From: Ferroplasma sp.
Lineage (GTDB): Archaea; Thermoplasmatota; Thermoplasmata; Thermoplasmatales; Thermoplasmataceae
Length of the DNA stretch: 64,000 bases
Reading direction: 5' to 3'
NCBI RefSeq assembly: GCF_031200575.1
Contig: NZ_CP133597.1
Location: 1,116,001-1,180,000, forward strand
Notes under the pieces: model-generated
Databases searched by the model: none
Seen by the model: the letters and a program-made list of their open reading frames with translations, nothing else
Told to the model about the DNA's origin: nothing
Shown here: in pieces, positions 34,827 through 44,081 of the stretch
How the letters are laid out: each line of letters opens with the position of its first letter
How positions within the stretch are numbered: the first letter of the stretch is position 1
Position numbers and translations under genes: made by a program

Positions 34827-36848
34827 TTATAATTTTGGGGCTATATCAGTTATGGCCATTTCTATATTTGCTACCAATGTATATATGCTCATGAAGCCCA
34901 CTGAGCTTGTAAGTTTCCCACTAACTGTCATCAGATTGTAGAAGTATGATGAAGTTATAGGGTTAAATACAAACCCATGCACATCTGGCGCAACGAACCA
35001 CACATCATCTGGCATTGGAAGCCATAGGTATGCATACTGATTATATACAATTTTAGAGATGTTTTTCATTTCGTGGATCTGTGTACTTCTATTCTGAAAA
35101 TCTAAATTCGTGAAGTATTTCTGAAGAGTCGAATTGTCTACCCAAGCCATATTACCTCCGTATGTGCCTCCTTCAGCTACATCATATACAGGTATAAGCT
35201 GCTGACCTATGGGGTCGGGATAATCCGGGTCCCATCCCAAATCGATTGTAAATTGTGGTGTCGATGTGTTGGTTGTCCAAGTACTTACTACGGAACCTGT
35301 AACCGCAGTTGTAGAAAATTTGAGACCTATATCTGAGAAGGAAGATATAGCAACGGCAAGCTCTGATGTACTTACAGTGCTTAATGGCGATATACCAGTA
35401 ATTACGAAATCATGTTTTGAGAGATCGGTAGCGTGAGAATTAATGGATGTTGTATTCCCTATATATTTGCCACTTGGAAGCTTGACGTAGAAGTTCATTT
35501 CTTGTCCTGCTTTGGTCAAATTCTGTATAGCTGCTGTTAAATTCTGAGCTGGAAGTGAGAAGTTATCTGGGTTATAATATGCGTGTCCGTATACAGGAGA
35601 TAGTGGTCCGAGTTCCTGGTATGCTTCAGCGGTACCATTATAGTTGTTATCGTATATTTTCAGTTCAGCATTATAATTCATTGCGTCGTAAAGTGCCTCC
35701 CTGAAATGGGTGTTGTTGGTATATTGATAAGCTACATTTATTGATATGTCACAGTCACCTACCTCCGGATATGCATGGGCAAGAGACGAGTTCCTGTCAG
35801 CTGCTATGTGGTAACCATCTATCATCTGCTTGAATGATGTTGGGGCTATTGTGGATATCTGTGATATTCCCTTGTCAAAGTCTTCCAGCCTGTCAGCATG
35901 AGATAAGCCGTACTTTATTACCACTGTCTTTATGTGTGCAGGCTGTGCTATTGCAGGGACGCTGCTGTTATGGCCATCCACCCAGTAGTTGGGGTTTGCC
36001 TTCAGCACTATGGTTGAGAAACCTTTTCCCACGCTTGATATTATGTATGGACCTGAGCCTATGACACCGTTTGCATCAAGGTATGAATTTGGAGTATTGT
36101 ATGTCACTCCACCGTGTGCATCCACGTAGCTGGGTTCCACTATATCTCCCCACCACCCTGCTATATCCTGCAGGAGGTAAGCATATGGAACCATGGTGTT
36201 TATTGACACATTGTCATTTGAATTAACAACAAGTGCCTGACCTTTATATGTCATTACCTTCATTTCAGTTGCATTGTAATTGAAGTGGGACAGTATATTA
36301 TCAAGGTCCATGGCTGCTGTCTTGTACTGCTGGGATATATTGCCTGTTATTTTATAGCCTGCTGATTCCAGTGCAGGTATTGTTCCATTTGGAAGGGCTA
36401 TTCCTATGCTTGTGTTTGCATAGCATGTCCCATTGAACAGTATCCCAGAGTAATCAGATGCATAAGGGCCCTGGCCCATTATTATTCCTCTGTAAAATGA
36501 GAACCATACTGAGGATGCATTCAACTGCTGGCCGTTGCTGAAGTTTGCATATGGCCTTATGTTAAAAGTATAGTTCTTGTCATTGTGATGTAATACCGTA
36601 TAATTGCTGGCTAAAACAGGGACAATGCTAGTTGAGCTTCCATTATATTCTACAAGAGTATTGAATACTGCAGAGTATAAGGGACCATCACTTATAAAGA
36701 AGCCAGTTGCAGGATCAAGCTCATCAGGAGCTATTGCCTGTGCTGTGTCAGTGAACTGTTCTGTAGGATGGTATAACACCAAAAATGCGGTTCCGATCAG
36801 AATAATAGCCACTATAACTACTATCAAAACTTTCAAACTATTTTTCAT
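34827..36848 (-). CDS. ABC-transporter solute-binding protein (family 5), exported
   Basis: The 673-residue protein has one N-terminal membrane anchor (LIVVIVAIILIGTAFLVLY, 9-27). The rest follows the peptide/oligosaccharide-binding family 5: LDPATGFFISDGPLYSAVFNTLVEY, NIRPYANFSNGQQLNASSV and GSGPYIISSVGKG. About twenty N-x-S/T sequons lie in the outer part, as expected of an acid-exposed glycoprotein. It would capture peptides or sugars outside the cell for an ABC importer. No permease or ATPase genes adjoin it, so it is either an orphan or its operon was broken by the transposase wrecks on both sides. Confidence 0.85.
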   Translation of the reverse strand: MKNSLKVLIVVIVAIILIGTAFLVLYHPTEQFTDTAQAIAPDELDPATGFFISDGPLYSAVFNTLVEYNGSSTSIVPVLASNYTVLHHNDKNYTFNIRPYANFSNGQQLNASSVWFSFYRGIIMGQGPYASDYSGILFNGTCYANTSIGIALPNGTIPALESAGYKITGNISQQYKTAAMDLDNILSHFNYNATEMKVMTYKGQALVVNSNDNVSINTMVPYAYLLQDIAGWWGDIVEPSYVDAHGGVTYNTPNSYLDANGVIGSGPYIISSVGKGFSTIVLKANPNYWVDGHNSSVPAIAQPAHIKTVVIKYGLSHADRLEDFDKGISQISTIAPTSFKQMIDGYHIAADRNSSLAHAYPEVGDCDISINVAYQYTNNTHFREALYDAMNYNAELKIYDNNYNGTAEAYQELGPLSPVYGHAYYNPDNFSLPAQNLTAAIQNLTKAGQEMNFYVKLPSGKYIGNTTSINSHATDLSKHDFVITGISPLSTVSTSELAVAISSFSDIGLKFSTTAVTGSVVSTWTTNTSTPQFTIDLGWDPDYPDPIGQQLIPVYDVAEGGTYGGNMAWVDNSTLQKYFTNLDFQNRSTQIHEMKNISKIVYNQYAYLWLPMPDDVWFVAPDVHGFVFNPITSSYFYNLMTVSGKLTSSVGFMSIYTLVANIEMAITDIAPKL

Positions 36849-36943
36849 TAAAAATAGAATCTTTAGTTATATTTATTCATTTCTATACAACAAATAAATT
36901 TGTCTAAATTATATATAATAGTATAAATAATTTTTGTTATAAG

Positions 36944-37686
36944 ATGAGCATGATTAGCCCTACTATGGCATTGATAACAGATACCTTATCAATGCACCAT
37001 TCCATAAGTTCAGTGGAACTTCTCTGGTATACAGGTTTGCAACTCTTGAATCTGTTAAGAATGGTGAGAAATTGATAGTGCAAATGAGGTTGATTACCTT
37101 CTGAAACATGCAATAGCCTTTGGAATTGCTATAAATACAGTTTTAATGGATCTTGGTTACATGAATGCAGGAGTTATAATAAGGGTTGAATCCCTTAAGC
37201 TGAAATACATAATACCAGCAAAGGATAACAAAAAGGTACTTAAATTTAGGAAGATGGAGATGGAGCACTGTGATAATGGAATATCATATCTTATTATAAA
37301 TGATAAAATATCATCCGGAAAGGAATCAGCAGAAACAGAATTTGTTCATATAATATATTATCCTGACAGGAAGAGGCATAACTTCTCCCTTTAAATAAAC
37401 ATAGATGTAAATGAAGGCAATGTAAGGGAAATAGCAGAGATATATCGTGAGAGTTGGGGAATAGAGAACTGCTGCCTGGAGAAGAAGGATGTAAAGGAGA
37501 AGACACATTCACCTCATATGGGCTTAAGGCATTTTCTCTTCTACATTTCAGTGCTGATGTAATAATACGTGGGTTCTTCTTAATCTTATTAGAAGGACAG
37601 CAGGATCTGGATGGATTACTCTCATGGACTTTATCATCCCCATGGGCAGGGGTAAATTGAATATAATTATGAACGGCAATGGATGA
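36944..37686 (+). pseudogene. ISH3-like DDE transposase wreck
   Basis: Pieces of one transposase lie in three frames: YRFATLESVKNGEKLIVQM, then LLKHAIAFGIAINTVLMDLGYMN and LKLKYIIPAKDNKKV (open from 37146), then IAEIYRESWGIENCCLEKK, and last NTWVLLNLIRRTAG ending at 37686. The order and spacing match ISH3/ISC1439-type enzymes, with D in the VLMDLGY position and E in RESWGIEN. Numerous shifts and stops show decay. The N-terminal third is missing. Confidence 0.65.
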
Positions 37687-38058
37687 GTAATAGTAGGGAG
37701 AGGCAATGAATTACTGGCATTCGATGTGCATTGATAGCTTCAGCCATGGCAATTAATGCAGCAAACAGATAGAATAACATGATGTTTTCATGTTAGAGGG
37801 CTGTATTACATCATCAGCTATTTACACATGCGACGAGCCTGTCTACATTCAATATGTTTCTATTCTCGTACTTCATGTTTTATTAGGTCCCGGTTTTAAA
37901 AGATGCTGTTTTCAACGTTATTTAATGACAATTTCATTGTTAAAACAGTGTTTATATTTCCCCATAATATCTTATGCAACAGAACTTCTGGCAAAATAAA
38001 TAATGCTAATGTCTAAAAATTTTCAAAACATTAATATTTTAAATGTCTATGTTTAAAA
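37687..38058. other. Intergenic region without a recognised gene
   Basis: I see no credible gene, RNA or repeat here. Open frames on either strand look random, although the position after a transposase wreck suggests decayed element sequence. The promoter of the following hydrolase gene (AATATTTTAAATG around 38030) is at the end. Confidence 0.5.
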
Positions 38059-38853
38059 ATGGAGGAATTGATTTTTTTAAATGACGGGTCATATGAACTG
38101 GATGCAGGAGCCTATTTTGGTATAGTGCCCAGGGCCATATGGTCCAGGCATTTCAGGGATAGGGATAATAAAATCAGGATAACAACCAATGTGCCCATGT
38201 TGAATATAAATAACAGGCATATAATCCTGGATGCGGGAATAGGCAATAATTTTTCAGATAAATTCAATAAAATTTTCAATCCGGTAAAGGATCATGACAT
38301 AGAAGAAACACTACAGAATGACTATCATATCACAAGGGTGGAAGATATTATAGTCTCTCATATGCATTTTGATCATTGCGGCCATGTATTTTCAAAGAAT
38401 AGCCTTTTCAGGAAGTCAAACCTTATTGTACAGAAAAAAGAATTAAATGCATACAGGCACCCCAATGAGTTTACCAGAGGAAGCTATATTAGGGATAAAA
38501 TAACACCTGAAATTACCAGATTAAACGGCTCCACAAGGATTAATGGGAATATAGGTACATTAATTACAGGTGGCCATAGTGAGGGACATATGGTTACATT
38601 ATTCAGCATAAATTCTAAAAAATACATGTACGGCGGGGATCTTTTTCCATCTGCATTCCATATAAAGCCATATTACGTTACCGCAATAGATTCCTATCCT
38701 GTTGAATCTCTAAAAATGAAGAAAAAGCTTGTCAAAAAAGCAATAAATGAGAATATCAGGATTATATTCAACCATGATCCAGAACACCTCATGGCCAGGG
38801 TATATGGTACTGCTGAAAAGCCCGAGATGGAGTTCATGGATATTAAAAGCTAA
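38059..38853 (+). CDS. Metallo-beta-lactamase-fold hydrolase
   Basis: The 264-residue protein has the metal site SHMHFDHCGH (about residues 95-104), a further His in TGGHSEGHMV, Asp in YGGDLFPSAFH and a last His in FNHDPEHL. These are the ligands of the two-zinc MBL fold. It resembles the lactonase-like branch, which acts on lactones or esters, but the branch is not diagnostic. It stands alone on the plus strand between transposase remnants and the frameshifted membrane gene. Confidence 0.85.
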   Translation: MEELIFLNDGSYELDAGAYFGIVPRAIWSRHFRDRDNKIRITTNVPMLNINNRHIILDAGIGNNFSDKFNKIFNPVKDHDIEETLQNDYHITRVEDIIVSHMHFDHCGHVFSKNSLFRKSNLIVQKKELNAYRHPNEFTRGSYIRDKITPEITRLNGSTRINGNIGTLITGGHSEGHMVTLFSINSKKYMYGGDLFPSAFHIKPYYVTAIDSYPVESLKMKKKLVKKAINENIRIIFNHDPEHLMARVYGTAEKPEMEFMDIKS

Positions 38854-38921
38854 ATATTATAATTGAAATATTAGATTCATTTTGAAGCATAAATTTTAAT
38901 AAATTTATCTATTAGGATAAT

Positions 38922-39619
38922 ATGGAAAATAGTTCAGCAGAACAAAATATAGTAAATCATTCCGGCAATATGATTGCACTCTCATTTTTTTATTTGCGAT
39001 TACCTTTCTGCTCGTTTTCAATACTGCCGAATATGATCTAGGATTATTTATAGGGTTTGTAGGGATTATAATTTTTATCCTGCAGAGAAAATATATAAAT
39101 CCAGATATTAAAAGATATGTTTATTCTGGAATAATACTATTTATATTAAGTCTTATTGCCTTCTCGGTTTATATTGCCATGTCACTTTCATCGTTTATTG
39201 GAAGTCTTGCCATTTATCAACATGGAAGTGAAATATCTGGAAAATATTTTGTTCAGTATTTCTTTAATTATTATTTTTATTCTATTGCAATTCTGGTAAT
39301 AGTTGCTCTTATTTCCTACATTCTGATATCATATAAATTTCTCATTGGTCATAAATTGCCATTCATAGGAGGTTTAATTGTGTCATCTGCCTTAGATATA
39401 TTATATACATGGGTTTATCTGTTAAGGTTGAAAGGCACAATGGGAAATGAAATGATTGATGTAAATAAAATAGCTTATTATGAATCTCAAATCAAATATG
39501 CAGGGGAAGCCGGGAATGCCCTGATAATCAGACTCGCATCGGTACTGATATCTATGGGTTTATTCATATATCTCGGGGTTTATATACGTAAAAATGCTAA
39601 GAACTTTGTGAAGGAATGA
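38922..39619 (+). pseudogene. Six-helix membrane protein, frameshifted at a T7 run
   Basis: The ATG at 38922 begins MENSSAEQNIVNHSGNMIAL, and the frame breaks at seven T's (38985-38991). With eight it reads on as LFAITFLLVFNTAEYDLGLF through to the TGA at 39617-39619, giving about 232 residues with six helices. Without repair only the portion from an ATG at 39179 (146 residues) could be made. The TGA overlaps an ATG at 39616, whose frame runs into IS607 copy 2; that frame is the missing start of the membrane gene at 24159-24542. It is probably the first gene of a three-gene operon. The function is unknown. Confidence 0.75.
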
Positions 39620-39660
39620 TAATATTCCTTCGTATATGCCGTACTGCTGATCATTTAAGG
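39616..39660 (+). pseudogene. 5' fragment of the membrane-protein gene continued at 24542
   Basis: Fifteen codons, MIIFLRICRTADHLR, start inside the stop codon of the upstream gene (ATGA) behind AAGGA. They end exactly at the IS607 border GG (39659-39660). Joined to 24542-24159 on the minus strand they restore a continuous 142-residue frame. Confidence 0.7.
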
Positions 39661-39695
39661 GCTTTAACTGTTAGTAGGAATATTTATATATAGTT

Positions 39696-39710
39696 ATGCA
39701 TCATTATGCA
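39696..39710 (+). repeat. Left subterminal repeat of IS607 copy 2
   Basis: ATGCATCATTATGCA covers the first five codons of TnpA and folds as TGCAT-CATT-ATGCA. It is the inverted partner of 41568-41582. Confidence 0.65.
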
Positions 39711-40301
39711 ATATATATGGGCAAGATATACACAATCAGGGAAGCATGCGATATATTGCAGATAGATGCAACAACATTAAGAAGATGGGATAGAGAGGGG
39801 AAAATACACTGCATAAGGCTTTCAAACAACTTCAGAAGGGTACCGGAGGAGGAAATAAACAGGATATTAGGAATAAAGAGCAACAGAACAGATGCAATAT
39901 ATGCAAGGGTATCATCCAATGGCCAGAAGAATGATTTATACAATCAGATAAATAGATTAAAATCATTGCATCCTGATGCATTGGTATACTCGGATGTAAG
40001 GTCAGGATTAAAATTTAACAGGAAGGGATTTATTGAATTATTGAATATGATAGAGGACAATAAGATAAACAATATTTACATTACACATAAGGATAGATTG
40101 GCAAGATTCGGGTTTGATTTAATAGAGGATATATGCAGGATACATAATACAAGAATAATAGAGGTGGAGGGTGAGGAGATACAATCAGCCAATGAGGAAT
40201 TAACTAATGATTTAATATCCATAATAACATCATTCTCAGCAAGATTATATGGTATCAGGTCACAGAAAATGAAGAATATTTTAGAGGCTGTGAAGGAATG
40301 A
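39696..40301 (+). CDS. tnpA: Serine recombinase TnpA of IS607 copy 2
   Basis: The 201-residue protein is nearly the same as that of copy 1. It has the N-terminal MerR-like helix-turn-helix, the catalytic serine in YARVSSNGQ and the arginines in THKDRLARFGFD. No damage is visible, so it could move either copy. Its stop overlaps the TnpB start (ATGA). Confidence 0.9.
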   Translation: MHHYAIYMGKIYTIREACDILQIDATTLRRWDREGKIHCIRLSNNFRRVPEEEINRILGIKSNRTDAIYARVSSNGQKNDLYNQINRLKSLHPDALVYSDVRSGLKFNRKGFIELLNMIEDNKINNIYITHKDRLARFGFDLIEDICRIHNTRIIEVEGEEIQSANEELTNDLISIITSFSARLYGIRSQKMKNILEAVKE

Positions 40302-41575
40302 GCCATTTATGGAAGTCTGATGGTGATAAAAGAACAATAGCATTCGGCTATACTCCTGATTCTGTTATTTTAAAATATTTAGCTGATATGAGGGATCTAA
40401 CAAATAAGGCCATAATAAATGCATATTCAATAGCCAAATCCAACAATAATGAACTGCCATCCCCTATTACCCTGAGGAAATCATTAAAGAAATATTATGA
40501 TAACAATATTGATTATGCCAAACACCATATTAATCCAGTGTGCAGAACTGCCATAGCAATATTAAGGTCCTATAAAAAGAACAATGATGGAGAGTTGAAG
40601 ATTATCAAGGCAGGGAAGCTTGCCATGAGGATAGACTCAGAACTAATAAAAATAGAGAATGGTAAATTAAGAATAACTGTAAAGCCACATGAGTATGAAT
40701 ACATTCACATTGTTGATAAGAATAAAAAATTCAATGGATACTCTGAATATAAATTATCAGAGGTATTATTGACAGATAGAAAAGTATGCATTACATTCAT
40801 GGCAGGAAGCCTAAACAAGCCTGTAATTAATAATAATATAATAGGATTTGACCTGAACTTCAAATCTGTTGATTATACAGTGATAAAAAGCAATGAAATC
40901 GTGAAGGTTGATACAATAGATACATCTGACATAGCAAGGGCACAGAGGGACTATGCAAGAAAGAGAAAAAAGATTCAGAAGCATGTTAAGAATCCTGCCA
41001 AAAGGAACAGGAAATTGAAGGATGCCAAACACAGGCAGAAGAACACTGTAACCGATAAATTGCAGAAGCTTACCACTAAAATTGTAAACAACAACAGTGA
41101 AAAGACCTTTGTGTTCGAGGATTTAACAGATATAAAAAAGGAGGGAAAAAAGAAACATAGGGATAATAAGGATAGTAAAAGCAATGCAGCATATAATAAA
41201 AACAACAAATCAAAAAGGTTCAGGACAGACATCAACAGATGGCCTTACAGATTATTCCAGAGGTTTATAGATTATAAATCAAATAATAGAACATTATACA
41301 TAAATCCAGAGGGGACTTCTTCTGAATATCCTGTATGTGGTGGTAAATTAAAGCACCCAATCTGGAAGATATCTCAATGCAACAACTGTGGTATAGCCTT
41401 TAACAGGGATAGATTGTCATCATTATCTATTTCAGTCAGGAGATTATATCTTTGCGGCACCCCGTTTGCCGTGAGTGGCAGTGCCTCCTGGCATTCCATG
41501 AAGAATGATTACCTGTACCATCCAGATCAGGTAGTTGTTGAGAATGTGCAGCGACTGCAAGAAAGAAATGCATAA
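40298..41575 (+). CDS. tnpB: TnpB of IS607 copy 2, zinc finger altered
   Basis: The 425-residue protein keeps the RuvC acids (GFDLNFKSVDYTV, FVFEDLTDI and FNRDRLSS). In the zinc finger the first cysteine is tyrosine: SSEYPVCGG here against SSECPVCGG in copy 1, a single G to A change. Loss of one of four ligands may disable the finger and so the nuclease. The linker before KSKRFRT is also rewritten relative to copy 1. If the nuclease is dead, copy 1 would have to protect both. Confidence 0.88.
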   Translation: MSHLWKSDGDKRTIAFGYTPDSVILKYLADMRDLTNKAIINAYSIAKSNNNELPSPITLRKSLKKYYDNNIDYAKHHINPVCRTAIAILRSYKKNNDGELKIIKAGKLAMRIDSELIKIENGKLRITVKPHEYEYIHIVDKNKKFNGYSEYKLSEVLLTDRKVCITFMAGSLNKPVINNNIIGFDLNFKSVDYTVIKSNEIVKVDTIDTSDIARAQRDYARKRKKIQKHVKNPAKRNRKLKDAKHRQKNTVTDKLQKLTTKIVNNNSEKTFVFEDLTDIKKEGKKKHRDNKDSKSNAAYNKNNKSKRFRTDINRWPYRLFQRFIDYKSNNRTLYINPEGTSSEYPVCGGKLKHPIWKISQCNNCGIAFNRDRLSSLSISVRRLYLCGTPFAVSGSASWHSMKNDYLYHPDQVVVENVQRLQERNA

Positions 41576-41582
41576 TAATGCA
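41568..41582 (+). repeat. Right subterminal repeat of IS607 copy 2
   Basis: ATGCATAATAATGCA covers the TnpB stop codon at 41573-41575 and lies 17 bases from the element end. It can fold as TGCAT-N4-ATGCA. Confidence 0.65.
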
Positions 41583-41778
41583 TAGTATTTCAAGAACGGT
41601 AAATAAAACTATGATAACGATCTTATAAGTTGTATAAACATAAATCTTAGGAGCATGGATACCTGATAATATATTCACTCATAATACAGTGGATTATTTA
41701 TGTCCCTTTAAAAATAGATTATTATAACTGTAGAAAATATTATATTGTTCTATAATATATATAACAAAATAAGAGATA

Positions 41779-42891
41779 GTGTATCAAATGTTACTAAATG
41801 TATTTGCAGAAATAGAAATATTCGTATCGCTTGTAGTGGGCTTTTCATTAGCTTTTGTTCCGTATATGACTGAAAAATCCATAAATTTTGGGATAAGGAT
41901 ACCAGTAGATAAAATAAATTCTGACGTCATCCGGAGGGCAAAGCGTGTATATGCGGTATCGGTAATAATAATTACACTTGTAATGATCTCTCTGGACGTT
42001 GCCCTGCATGGCATTACTGCTTTTACAGTGGCCATGTTACCGATTATTCTTATTCTGGGATTTTCTGTGTACTTTGCCGAGCATTATAGATTGCTAAGAA
42101 TTAAGAAACAGGAAAACTGGTTTGAGGGCAGTAAGGAAGTTGTAACAGGCCAGTTTGTAATCGCTTCGGGAGGTAAGTTTCCATTTATATATGCATTGCC
42201 GGGAATTCTCATAATTCTGATAATCTTCGCTATCGGCATATTCTATTACCCACATATACCATCGGTATTTCCTACACATTTCGGTGCCAATGGACAGCCA
42301 AACGCTTACTCCACCAAAACAGTACTGTCTGTATTCCTTGTTCCGGTAATCGGTGCAATTACCACTCTATTTATCATTATCCTTGCCTATGCAATCAGCC
42401 CGGCTTCTATAAGGGAGGATACAGCAGTTAGACATGCAGGCGAAAGAACAAATATCTTCAGGCATAGAATGGTAATTTTACTGTCCATAATACCTGTATT
42501 TATAAATATTACATTTGGCCTTTCCAGCTTTGAGGAGTGGGAACTGATTCATAATTTGAACATAGCTATACTAATAGCGCCTGTTTTGGCAATGGTGGTA
42601 GCGGTAATGGTTATCTCTTTTGCTACTGGACAGGTAGGTAGCAATGTCAGAATCAGGGGCAGTGTGCCATCTGAGATAAATAAACAGCCGGTAAGGGATA
42701 CAGCTGATGATGATAAATACTGGAAAGGCGGTGTAATATACGTAAACAGAAACGATGGCAGGATTCTTGTGCCAAAAAGATTCGGAGTGGGATTTACATT
42801 CAACATGGGGCATCCTGCAGGAATAGCCATACTGGCAGCATTAATAGCTATTCCAGCAATTATATTAATTTTAATTTTTGTTGTGCATTGA
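41779..42891 (+). CDS. DUF1648/DUF5808 membrane protein
   Basis: The 370-residue protein starts at GTG 41779, or more simply at ATG 41788 (MLLNVFAEIEIF). It has about eight helices. PSVFPTHFGANGQPNAYSTKT is the DUF1648 loop. The C-terminal DDDKYWKGGVIYVNRND and RFGVGFTFNMG are the DUF5808 part. Related bacterial proteins (SdpI-type) give immunity to membrane-active peptides, but that role is not shown for archaeal members. A strong TATA run (41755-41763) lies 25 bases ahead. Confidence 0.8.
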   Translation: MYQMLLNVFAEIEIFVSLVVGFSLAFVPYMTEKSINFGIRIPVDKINSDVIRRAKRVYAVSVIIITLVMISLDVALHGITAFTVAMLPIILILGFSVYFAEHYRLLRIKKQENWFEGSKEVVTGQFVIASGGKFPFIYALPGILIILIIFAIGIFYYPHIPSVFPTHFGANGQPNAYSTKTVLSVFLVPVIGAITTLFIIILAYAISPASIREDTAVRHAGERTNIFRHRMVILLSIIPVFINITFGLSSFEEWELIHNLNIAILIAPVLAMVVAVMVISFATGQVGSNVRIRGSVPSEINKQPVRDTADDDKYWKGGVIYVNRNDGRILVPKRFGVGFTFNMGHPAGIAILAALIAIPAIILILIFVVH

Positions 42892-42921
42892 AAATAAAAT
42901 TCGCAATTTAACTTTTTATTC

Positions 42922-43800
42922 TTATAGGGCTATTAGCAGTGCACCGGCAACAGATAGTAGTACTCCTATATACTGTTTAGAGCTTAATTTCTCCCTGAAC
43001 AGGAATTTACCTGATAGTGCCAGGGTAGCCGGAAGCATTGCAACCAGGGCACCTGCCAGCACAAGTGCACCCTGGGATATGGACAGAGCATAGAATACGT
43101 TTCCTGATCCATCCAGTATTCCAGCGACAACCGCGAGCATCAGTGTAAAGGACAGTTTAGCCTTATAATTCGGCGTGGTTACAGTTGTTATATGCCTCTG
43201 CTTCATGCGCCTGTACATGAAAAGTGTCTCAAAGGCGATGAAAGTCATTATAAATCCCGATGTCCTAGCTATGAGCAATGGCATTACAGATGAGTGCAGT
43301 GATAATATGGCAAAGGAGAGGGGCATGTAATATATCCCCCATATTATATTGGCAAGTGCCGCAAGCATAAGGTACCTGTTGATTTTAAATCCATTTTTGA
43401 TGGTGACCATCATAGAACCTATCAGTATCAGTATAACCGCGGGGAGAATCAGGGATGATACTGTTTCCTTGAGGACTAAAAGGCTGAATGATATTACAAT
43501 TATCTGCTGCATATTAATGGTTACGCCTGCACTGCCCAGATTTTCTCCTTTCAGGGATTTATAAAAGAGTATATATCCCAGGCTAAGGAATATTCCTGAG
43601 GTTACACCTAAAAATAATGTCGTTTCTGCAATATTCAAATGTGGTGTCATGAATATTGATAGGGTCATAGGTACTATTCCGGCACCTATTACTATTAATG
43701 CAATATTATCACTTTCCATTTTTCCTGTTAGGCTTTTTATTAGGGTATTGGACGCAGTCCAGATGATCAGTACGAAGGCCGGTATGAGTATTTCCAGCAT
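42922..43800 (-). CDS. EamA/DMT-family transporter
   Basis: The protein has ten helices in two EamA repeats. The second includes LMLAVVAGILDGSGNVFYALSISQG and ALVAMLPATLALSGKFLFRE, the typical helix 8-9 region. The start at 43800 (MLEILIPAFVLIIWTAS) is preferred, since the longer frame to 43854 only adds a short hydrophobic leader; the product is 292 residues. The family exports metabolites such as amino acids or nucleosides. The substrate is unknown. It is convergent with the DUF1648 gene. Confidence 0.85.
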   Translation of the reverse strand: MLEILIPAFVLIIWTASNTLIKSLTGKMESDNIALIVIGAGIVPMTLSIFMTPHLNIAETTLFLGVTSGIFLSLGYILFYKSLKGENLGSAGVTINMQQIIVISFSLLVLKETVSSLILPAVILILIGSMMVTIKNGFKINRYLMLAALANIIWGIYYMPLSFAILSLHSSVMPLLIARTSGFIMTFIAFETLFMYRRMKQRHITTVTTPNYKAKLSFTLMLAVVAGILDGSGNVFYALSISQGALVLAGALVAMLPATLALSGKFLFREKLSSKQYIGVLLSVAGALLIAL

Positions 43801-44081
43801 ATATATCTGCGGGATTAGTACTGTTATAGATATATAGATATCCAGAAAATGCAATGTTTAACTATTCCAGAGCATGTGTTTTGCTGGTTCCCTGCTACTA
43901 TTTTTTACTTCATGCTATTTCTAAAAAAATAAAAATTTACATTTTTGTATTTAAATACATGCATACATAATTTTCAGATATCTTCCGGAATTCCCCCATA
44001 TATGATCTGTAAATCACTCAAAATATTGGTTGCCTTTACATAAAATAGAAATATTAATAAATAAGTATTGTTAATTCATGA

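Larger units (their letters stand above)
39659..41599 (+). mobile_element. IS607-family transposon, copy 2 (1941 bp)
   Basis: The left border GG-GCTTTAAC and right border CAAGAAC-GG match those of copy 1, which lies about 13 kb away in the opposite orientation. Gene content is the same: a serine recombinase and TnpB overlapping by 4 bases. Differences between copies are scattered substitutions and a short length change in the TnpB linker, so both are fairly recent. Confidence 0.9.

Noticed and set aside
37790-37999. A 69-residue protein on the plus strand
   Set aside because: There is no family resemblance, no ribosome site or promoter, and the composition is that of noncoding DNA after a transposase wreck.
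41600-41780. Missing 5' part of the ABC ATPase next to IS607 copy 2
   Set aside because: Reading the flank backwards gives no ATPase N-terminus in the frame of the P-loop and meets a stop codon just before the junction.
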